A stretch of 64,000 nucleotides of DNA from contig NC_049909.1 of assembly GCF_001411555.2 (NCBI RefSeq), positions 9,121,485 through 9,185,484 of the forward strand. Reading direction: 5' to 3'. Origin of the DNA: Juglans regia. Lineage: Eukaryota; Streptophyta; Magnoliopsida; Fagales; Juglandaceae. This document shows positions 55,921-64,000 of the stretch, piece after piece. The position numbers and the translations under genes are program-made. The notes beneath the pieces are model-generated. The model saw only the letters and a program-made list of their open reading frames with translations. It made no database searches and had not been told where the DNA came from. Positions within the stretch are counted from its first letter, which is position 1. Every line of letters begins with the position of its first letter.

Positions 55921-58603
55921 TGTAACAACCCGATCCTAAATTTAGGCCATAATTATTATTATTATTATTATTATTATTATTTTTTTTTTTTTATGAGATT
56001 ATTAGAGTTTTAGATTTGAATTTTAAATCTTGTTTCTATCCTACGACTTTCGCGGCAACAACTTGCACGGGAGATATGCATTCTCAAACTCATGCGCTTT
56101 CACGTCTCTTTTTCTCTAGGGTTTTCCTTTTTGGTTCTCAACCAGCTAGGCCTATAAATATCGATAGCCTCTGCCCAGCCGCACTCAGCCCCTGCCCAGA
56201 ATTTACCGCCACTGCACTGGCATTTGGATCAAGAGAAAACACTACCCAGCCATGCAAATACCGTAGCATCAGCGCTGCTCCTCCCCTTGCAGTAACATCA
56301 CCATCACCCGCGTTCCTCCGTGGCGACTCCATGCTGCTCAGAAGACGCCGATGCCACCACCAGCCACCTTAGAAGACACTGGACCATCCCCAGCCGCGAA
56401 GACACGCTGCAGCAGCCATGGACGTGAAGGCCGAAGCCTCTGTTTTGCACTTCCGAAACAGAGCAACCGAACCACTATTTTGCTGGAGTCCACCCCAGAA
56501 GACATCGGAGCACCACCCACGGTGCCAGAAACCGCCGACCAGCTCTTCCCCGTGGCATCTACTCCATCCCGGTTGGCCTTCGACCCTCAGCCACCCAGCT
56601 CTGTGCGTGCGCCTCCCTCTCTCTCGGTTGCACTGCCGCATGGTTCTTTTCCTTCGGCGTCGCACCACCACAGTCGAGCCCCCAGTCGCGCCGCCGTGAC
56701 CCCCGCCAGCAACCCAGAACCGCCGCACGTCAGCTTATCTCTCGGTGAGCCCTTGCTTTGCGCGTCTCTCTCTCCCGAGCTCTCTGTTTTTCTGCTGCAG
56801 AGTATATATATTTACGTATTTGCTTTAGGTTTCAGTTTACTAAGTGTTAGTAGATGAAATTACAAGTATGCCCTTTCTAATCTAGTATCTTGAAGCAGTG
56901 TTTTTAAGTATAATTATATTTATAACCTTACGTTTAAGTATATGTTAATTATGTTTATTGTTATGTCATTTTTAATTAAAGTTGAGTTTAATATTTCAAG
57001 TTGAGTTTAATTTTGTTAAGTAAATATATTAGTCAAATGCTCTTTTTATTAAGAAATTGTTTAAGGAATTTAAAATGTGTTTTGAAGTACATCATGAAGC
57101 CTATTATTTTAGTTAGTTTTCTTTTACCTATTTAGTCAGACTTTAATGAAATTATTATGTTATATTTTAAAAAGAATTAAGGAATATGTTATGAGTTTTG
57201 AATAATATTATGATTAAGTCTACTTTTATTAATCGAAGGCTTTCACCAATTATTTTAGATTTATATATATTTATATACAGTTAAATTATATTTGAAAGAT
57301 TAGATATCATATTTCAGCAGTAAGAGTTGTTAATTTATTTTGAACGATTTATTTAAATGATATTAATATTTATTAGATTTCTTATAAGATTTAATCATTA
57401 TGTTAAGAAATGAAACTTATTTTAAGAATTGAAGTTTTATGACGTATTTTAAATAGTTCAAGTATTCTACTAAGTTTTAATATGTTATCAGTATTTTAAG
57501 TAATTTAAATACTAGGATTTATTGATTATAGTGTTAAACAAAATATTTGTTTGACCACCTTTTAGAATTCTGAATTTAGTTAAGTAAGATATTAGTATTT
57601 ATTTTAGTTCCAAACAATTTAGTGATAGTTATTTTTTTGAATATAGGTCTCAAGTTACGAAGTTTTATTCAAGGAGAAACGCATCGAGGTAAGTAAATTT
57701 GATCATAAATTAGGATCATCACAGTTAGCTTATATGTATGTATTATTCAAGCCAGTTCTTTGATAGCCATTATTTATGAACCGATCATGTCATATGCAAG
57801 CATGTCATCCAGCATAGCATACGATCATGTCATTCCGCATCACGTTTAAATTCAAAAATTATAATTTATGTATGTAATATACCATGCATCTCATGTGTAT
57901 AAGACACGTAAGCCATCTTAATTCAAGTGTAAGATAAGTTCAGATCAGTTAATAAGATGGCCATTCAGATGCATGGTACCAATGCAGTTCAGTTTCAGGG
58001 TGGTGTGCAAGCCACGAACTCAGTCGTGGTCCACCATAGTATGCTAGAATACTATCAGCAATTCCCCTTACTGCAGCGGGATGTGGGGCTGGTGCACAAC
58101 CTTACACACAGGGTTAAGTGTGTTGGCCAGTCAGATAAGTAAGATAAATCAGTCAGTTAGTTCAGATAATTCAGTCATACATAGCATAAGCATTAGCATG
58201 AATAGTCATGAATTTTAAGTTCAGCATGAAAGTTCTTATGAAAATTTTATGTTTATTATGTTTTCGTTATGATAGATTTCTTACTGAGTCATCGACTCAT
58301 TTTAGTTTATTTTCATGTTTTTAATTACCCAGGTGAAGATGATGATTACGAGCAGGCAGGCCAGGAGTAGAAGGAGCATTTTAGTTTTGTTCAGACTTTT
58401 TAAAATAAAATGTGTCTCTTATGACGAATTTATTCAGTTATTTCTTTAATGTTTTTGGGAAGACATTTTTATTAGACCTTTTATTTCATAATAAATTATT
58501 TCAGTTTATTTTTAAATTGTGAAATTAGAGAATCGCTTGCCGGGTTTATTTTTCATGAAAAAAAATACGTGACACACCTAGCCTACGGGAAGGGGGTGTT
58601 ACA
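55921..58603 (+). mobile_element. solo LTR, 2683 bp, TSD GTTTT, nested in LARD-2
   Basis: TGTAACAACCCGATCC...GGGGGTGTTACA, with GTTTT at 55916-55920 and 58604-58608. It has a TATA box, TATAAATA (56153-56160), a C-rich leader (56160-56745) ending CTCTCGGTGAGC, an AT-rich middle (56860-57650), CGAGGTAAGTAAA (about 57686) and TTACCCAGGTGAAG (about 58326). Same plan as the other long LTRs but largely different sequence. Confidence 0.88.
55949..55980. repeat. (TTA)n microsatellite
   Basis: About ten ATT/TTA triplets followed by a T-run near the start of the nested solo LTR. Confidence 0.8.
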
Positions 58604-59526
58604 GTTTTTGAGACCCACGACCACGATACATTTGGCACTGTTTTATTGCTGCGTTGCCGCTTCTAGCACCTCTGTGATCTTTTAAAATCATCTCAAAGAA
58701 CGTTTGAGATTTAAATATATTTCTGCGCTAACTCATATTTACTGTTAATTGGTTGGTTGTGCCGGACTGAGTCCGATGAGTAAGGGGGTCGGTTGGATTG
58801 GATGATGGAGTTGTTTCTGTGATTGGTTTATGCTATGAAATTTGTTGGCTGTTTCGGTTTAAATATTGGTGTTTTGATTTTGACGTTGGTCATGGTTGAT
58901 ATTGGTGATTTTTAGGAAGTGATGATATATTTTAGGATTATGAGGGTTTTAAGTTTCGAGAAAGTAAAATAGGTTATTTTAGAAGCTTAGGCTTAAATAT
59001 CGAACCGTGATTGATTGAAAACTTACGAAAATTATGTGATTATTTTTATAGGTGACGATTTATAGTCGACTCGACATTTTTTATGAAAATTCTGAAAATC
59101 TAAGTTGTCCAGGTAAGCGGGGTTCATATACTAGTTTTGCATGAAAAAAATGAAATGAGGTTGACTTTGAAAATATGCATGTTTGTTTGAAAAGAAATAT
59201 GAAACGACCTCAAATATTTGTTATGCATATGCATAAACTCTCTATAAGAGAAAGTATTTTCTGTCATGACTGGTGTAGACATGAGCTAATTTTGCACATT
59301 CTATTTCTGAACTATGCAAAAGGAGCGAATATGAAAATCTAAAAGTCTTTGCTATGAATAAATGAAGATGTTTTGGATTCTGTTTATTTCGAACATGTGA
59401 AATGATCTGAAGCTCTTCAGTATTTTGTTTTGATATGATGTATCATCTGAAAACCTTGGCATGAAGTTCTGATTCTTTATTTGAATGTGATCTGGTTTCG
59501 ATGATGTTCCGTTCTGTTTCTGTTAA

Positions 59527-59707
59527 GGCCCAGTCACAGGTATAATGGTGGTTTATAACCCTACCACGGGGGTGAAACATGGAATACGGCCCAGCCACGG
59601 GTATAATGGTGGTTTATAACCCTACCACAGGGTGAAACATGGTATACGGCCCAGTCACGTGTACAATGGTGGTTTATAACCCTACCACGGGGTTAAACAT
59701 GGTATTT
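59527..59707 (+). repeat. 60-bp tandem repeat, three units
   Basis: Units 59527-59587, 59588-59647 and 59648-59707: GGCCCAGTCACGGGTATAAT, GGTGGTTTATAACCCTACCA, CGGGGGTGAAACATGG. Each unit joins the repeat core and the AACCC...GGGT stem that are separate single modules in other LTRs. Confidence 0.88.
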
Positions 59708-60180
59708 GTCCCGATGTGATGCTATGAGATGATATGAATATAATGTTTCAGTTTGGATATGCCAAAGGACTTTTTTTTTTGGGAACAAGTTTGTTTTTCT
59801 GAGAATTTCGTTCTGATGTTTTGTAACAAGTTTTGTTTATACATTCTAAAAGAAAATATGTTGTTTATGCATTCTGAAAGTAAATGTTTTGTTCTGCATA
59901 CCGAACTTTATAAATGCTCATGTTTACATGCTAGTATATGCTCTTTGCTTACTGAGTTGTTGATAACTCACCCCTTATCTCCATAATATTTTTCAAATAT
60001 TTTGATGGTTCAGCTGAGGATCAAGATTTTGAGGCTCTGGGTGAGATGATTTAAGTATAGTGGCTTGACTCAAATTTTGTATATGATATTGAGAATTTGG
60101 AGTCTATTTTTATATTGTTGAAATGTGAGTTTAAGTGTTAGGAAGTAATTCTCCGACCCGTGTGGGACCAGGGCATTACA

Positions 60181-62418
60181 GTTGGTATCAGAGCCAGATT
60201 TGAATTCTGCATACTATAAACCTTGGAGGTTTAGATTTCTGTGGGTTCATAGGATGTAAAGATTTCAGTATAGGAACTTGAGGAATTTAAGGATGATCGT
60301 GTTGATATTTAAGTTTGAGATTCTAAAAACCTTATGATTGATTTTGATGGGATTTGAGGATTTAGATTTTGCAAATTCTAAGAAAGGATTTTTATAACAT
60401 TTCGAGTTTTAGATCCGTAAGCTTATTCTGTAGGATGTAGGACATGACTTGGAAATTATCTAAGGTTTAGCTTTTGAAGTTGACCTAAGTTTGACCGAAA
60501 GAGAGGTTTGAGGTTCTGCAAACTAAAAACATTTAAGTTTGGATATCCGTGTGTTTAGGAAGAAACTTCAGATTTGAGGTGTAGACTTGTAAAGAATAAG
60601 AACTGGTTTTGTGGATATTTAAGGTTTTAAATTTTGCAGACTTTATGATTAAGTTTTGAGATTTTGAGGTTTAGAGATTTTAGATCCGACAAGCTTACTT
60701 TGTGGACTATAAGAAATAATCTTTATGAGATTTAAGGTTTAGATTTTTATGGTTTAGATTCTAAAGATGTACGGGAGTTTAGAGCAATGTCGGATTTACA
60801 ATATTGGATGGTAGGAAGAACTATATGAGTTGGTTAAAGATATGGCTAAGAATGGGTAAAACCATATGTGCAGTATTAAAAAAGTTTAAAGGTTTAATTT
60901 GAAATTATTATTTTTATTTAAATTGAATTTATTTTATTTTATATTATTTTGTTTTATTTTATTTTGTTCGTTTAGTCCGAAGTTAAAAAGTGGGTTGAGG
61001 ATTAAGTTATGGTAGAAAGATGGTACGACTGAGAAGGCTATTGTTATATTTAGTGTAATAAGCTTGAACTTTTATCGACTTGGTTTGCTTTTATAATATC
61101 AAGGTTTGAAACGAACGACATGGTCTGGGTGATCTATTTGGGGAGTAGGACATTTGAGGTTTTCGATTTCGTGGATGTATGACACGAGGCTTTAGAATAT
61201 GAGGTTGTAAGTTCAACAAATTTTAAGGATAGATTTACGGGAATTTCACCAAAAGTTTAAGGTTTTGCAGACTTTAGGAAATGATTTGTTATCATTTAAA
61301 TATTTTAGATTTTGAAAGCTTATGGAGTCGATTGTTTTATTATTAGATATAAGTTCATCGATCTTACAGATTTCGGAAAATTATTTTTGTATAATTTAAG
61401 GTTTTAGAATTACAGATTTGAAGGACTGAATTGAAATAAGATTTAAGTTTTTTTAATTCTGCAGGCTTGGTGTGCTAGTTTGATTTATTTTGGAGACTGA
61501 ATAGTATGTGACCATTAAAATGGGGTTGATTAGAGTTGAGTTATTGATATAGGGATTTTCAAGGAGATTATTTTTTGGAGATTGAAGGTATTGATCTAGT
61601 TTGGATAATGATTGTTATTAGTTCAGGGTTATAGTGGCAGGTTTTGAGATTTGATCCATATCAAATTTAAGGATGATAGTTGATGTAGATTCAAGAAGGC
61701 ATTATTAGTGATTTTGAGGAAAAATTGTAATAATTCATGGTTTTGGGAGATCAAGCATTTTTCTTCCAAAATGTGATAAGAGTTTTCTAGTCAATAGGTA
61801 TGGAGCCACCTTGTACTCGATGGTGTTGTTTCTATGAGGACATAAATTTTATGCATGTGGCGAATTATCAGAGTGCGCAGCAGGAGCGTGATATTTTGGT
61901 TGTAATTAGGAGTTCAAATTTTGTGTTGATTTTGAGAAATTAGTCGTGACTTGAATTTTTGAGACGATACTTGTAGTTGGAGACTAATCACTCAGTTGTA
62001 CCAATTATGTTATTGATGGTTAACTTTGGAAGTGACCATTAGGTTACCAAAAGTAGAATACAATAAAGATTTGGAAATTATACCGTAGGAGTCAATTGAG
62101 GTTAGTATAGATTATCGAACAGAGCTATCAATCATTAGGATTCCTTGGATGTTGTATTAAGGCTCTTGTGGAAAAATGAGATTTTGGATATCATAACCAC
62201 CCTAGGAATACTGGACGTGTTGTGCCACTGGGGGACTAATACGAGTATGATGGAATCGCCTATAGAAATAGACTTGAGAGAACATTACTCATGCTTGTTG
62301 GGAGTTGTTGATGGTATGGTCTTTTCGAGCGTGTTTTGGGTTGTATCTTGTATTCTGCTTTAGCGTGATGTTTGACCTTACAAATTTCGAGGACGAAATT
62401 TTTTTAAGGGGGGGAGGA
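60181..62418 (+). other. LARD-2 internal region, non-coding
   Basis: Repetitive phrases such as GGTTTAGATTTTGCAAACT; 60545-60860 aligns with LARD-1. An open stretch of 72 codons at 62145-62363 has no recognisable motif and I do not call it a gene. Ends CGAGGACGAAATTTTTTTAA then AGGGGGGGAGGA. Confidence 0.7.
60183..60194 (+). other. PBS of LARD-2
   Basis: Exact TGGTATCAGAGC two bases after the LTR. Confidence 0.9.
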
Positions 62419-64000
62419 TGTAACACCCCATATTTTAGTTTATTTTTAATTGAAGGATTATTTGTTATTAATTTAAAAATTGATTCTCTTGTTTTAAAAT
62501 TTCAGATTTCAGTGGGTTTATTTTTATGATTTTTTTAAGTTGTGAAAATTAAATTTGACATGTTTCCTTAATATTAATAATTGTTATGCATTTAAATTTC
62601 TCTTTATTTTAAATTAATTTATTGTTGGGTTTAATTATTTATTTTCATTTTAATCACTACGTTTGAATTATTTTATTTTACTTGTTTCCAAATCGTTTCC
62701 GTTAGATCTTTTTTTTGTGACTGAAGATGTGAGGATTGGACTTAATTTAATTCCCTCACTTTTTCTATTCCTCTTTTTCTTTTCTTCCTCTTTTTATTTT
62801 CTTCTCCCCTGCTTTCCCGCGCGACGCCCCCTCCCTCTCTCTCCCCATGCGTTTTTCTCCAATCCACCCAGCCACCATCACACGCCGCCATGACCATCAC
62901 CGCCCAGCCCATTCGCTTCCCCATCGGCCGGCGACCACCACCCTCCAATCTCAGCCCCTAACTCGCCGTCGTTCTCCTCCACGAGCAGCTTAAAGCCGCG
63001 GCCTTCTCTTTGCTCGTGCGTTGCCGTCGCGCCACCTCCGGCCACCATTTCTTAACCACTTCATCCTCGACCTCCCAGCTACCTAATGCACCCATCCTTG
63101 GCTCCGATCTGTCACCAGTGAAGCCCCTCTATCTCCATCTTCGATTTCAGCATTTTGGCCTTCAACCGCCGCCCACGCCGCCACCCATAGCCAACCACTA
63201 CCACCACTAGCTTCACTGACATCCTTAAGCCCTGCCCTAGCAATCTCGGGTCTCGGTTTGTCACCGTTCAAAAGTGAGTTTTTGAGACCCACGACCACAG
63301 TGCATTTGGCACTGTTTTATTGCTGCGTTGCCGCTTCTAGCACCTTCGTGATCTTTGAAAAATTATATTATAGCACTGTAAGTATTTTCCCAAAGAATGT
63401 TTGAGATTTAAATGTACTTCTGCGCTAACTCATATTTACTGTTAATTGGTTGGTTGCGCCGGACTGAGTCCGAGGAGTAAGGGGGTCGGTTGGATTGGAT
63501 GATGGAGTTGGTTGTTTGTGTGATTGATTTATGCTATGAAATTTGTTGGCTGTTTTGGGTTTAAATATTGGTGTTTTGAGTTTGACGTTGGTCATGGTGG
63601 ATATTGATGATTTTTAGGAAGTGATGATATATTTTGGAATTATGAGGGTTTTAAGTTTTGAGAAATTAAAATAGGTTATTTTAGAAGCTTAGGCTTAAAT
63701 ATCGAAATCCGTGATTGATTGAAAACTTACGAAAATTATGTGATTATTTTTATAGGTGACGATTTATAGTCGACTCGACATTTTTTATGAAAATTCTGAA
63801 AATCTAAGTTGTCCAGGTAAGCGGGGTTCATATACTAGTTTTGCATGAAAAAAATGAAATGAGGTTGACTTTGAAAATATGCATGTTTGTTTGAAAAGAA
63901 ATATGAAATGATCTCAAATGTTTGTTCCGCATATGCATAAACTCCATATAAGAGAAAGTATTTTCTGTCATGACTGGTGTAAACATGAGCTAATTTTGCG
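62419..64000 (+). repeat. LARD-2 3' LTR (incomplete)
   Basis: TGTAACACCCCATATTTTAG; C-rich leader 62810-63250; donor-like block at 63815-63838. It lacks the 2.7-kb solo LTR found in the 5' copy, so that insertion came after this element integrated. Confidence 0.88.

Larger units (their letters stand above)
55081..60180 (+). repeat. LARD-2 5' LTR with nested solo LTR
   Basis: TGTAACACTCCGTATTTTAG...GGGCATTACA; about 2412 bp after removing the nested LTR. It has a C-rich leader (55470-55915), the donor-like block (59111-59134), a 60-bp tandem repeat (59527-59707), the inverted repeat (59953-59970) and TTTTTCAA where others have TTTTTCAG (59994), so the acceptor-like site is mutated. Confidence 0.85.
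55081..64000 (+). mobile_element. LARD-2: non-coding LTR element (3' end outside window)
   Basis: 5' LTR 55081-60180, PBS 60183-60194 (TGGTATCAGAGC), internal 60181-62418, PPT 62406-62418, 3' LTR from 62419 to beyond the window. The internal region (2238 bp) has no gag or pol. The two LTRs look about 90% identical by eye, so it is older than the gag-only element. The target duplication cannot be checked; ATGCA precedes the 5' LTR. Confidence 0.85.

Noticed and set aside
62145..62363. 72-codon open frame in LARD-2 internal region
   Set aside because: No motif, no counterpart in LARD-1, and length expected by chance.

Overview
This window is nuclear DNA of a flowering plant, most likely a dicot and possibly woody; I cannot name the species. 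The signs are AT-rich sequence crowded with nested LTR retrotransposons of plant type (initiator-Met PBS, TGTAAC...GTTACA ends, 5-bp target duplications), plant LINE ORF2 remnants, a hAT-type MITE and one plant SDR gene. There are no bacterial operons, rRNA, tRNA or CRISPR. Only one ordinary host gene looks intact: a short-chain dehydrogenase/reductase of 261 codons at 28596-29381 (minus).

Layout. 1-12326: the 3' part of an old Tat/Athila-like Ty3/gypsy element (integrase tail at 2-178, PPT at 11735-11745, 3' LTR at 11746-12326), split by solo LTRs at 593-3460 and 7002-11338 and by a truncated LTR at 3484-6403. 12996-13309: a truncated copy of the SDR gene. 13310-19384: a non-coding LTR element (LARD-1) with its outer ends missing and a solo LTR nested in its 5' LTR. 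19385-25905: a repeat block, then a minus-strand LINE that carries a gypsy solo LTR, itself carrying a Copia-type solo LTR and a hAT MITE. 25906-29381: a second copy of the gypsy 3' end plus the intact SDR gene. 29829-32521: a plus-strand LINE remnant, a second copy of the repeat block and an LTR fragment. 32522-38204: a young, apparently intact chromovirus (minus) with one Gag-Pol reading frame of 1463 codons. 39037-50354: a solo LTR holding a complete 8.4-kb gag-only element (40781-49228). 51006-55080: LINE 3' end plus an internally deleted Tat/Athila-like element (minus). 55081-64000: a second non-coding element (LARD-2) with a nested solo LTR; its 3' LTR runs off the window.

Two large themes. 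First, about 6.7-21 kb and 25.9-51.3 kb are two units of a tandem segmental duplication centred on the SDR gene; the unit junction is at 25905/25906, where LINE reverse transcriptase changes abruptly into gypsy 3' sequence. Later insertions and deletions made the copies differ. Second, many of the LTRs (593-3460, 3484-6403, LARD-1, the 39037 solo LTR, the gag-only element, LARD-2) belong to one superfamily of very long LTRs (about 2.4-3.2 kb) with no pol. In otherwise diverged sequence they share an ordered set of modules: TATA box, C-rich leader ending in a splice-donor-like site, a conserved AGGTAAGCGGGGTTCCTATG block, a hairpin or tandem-repeat cassette, an inverted repeat TGAGTTGTTGATAACTCA followed by TTTTTCAG, and conserved PBS and PPT flanks. 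With the gag-only (TR-GAG type) member, this looks like a group of elements moved in trans by another element's Pol. Its LTR architecture, including possible LTR introns and structured RNA cassettes, is the most interesting signal in the window.
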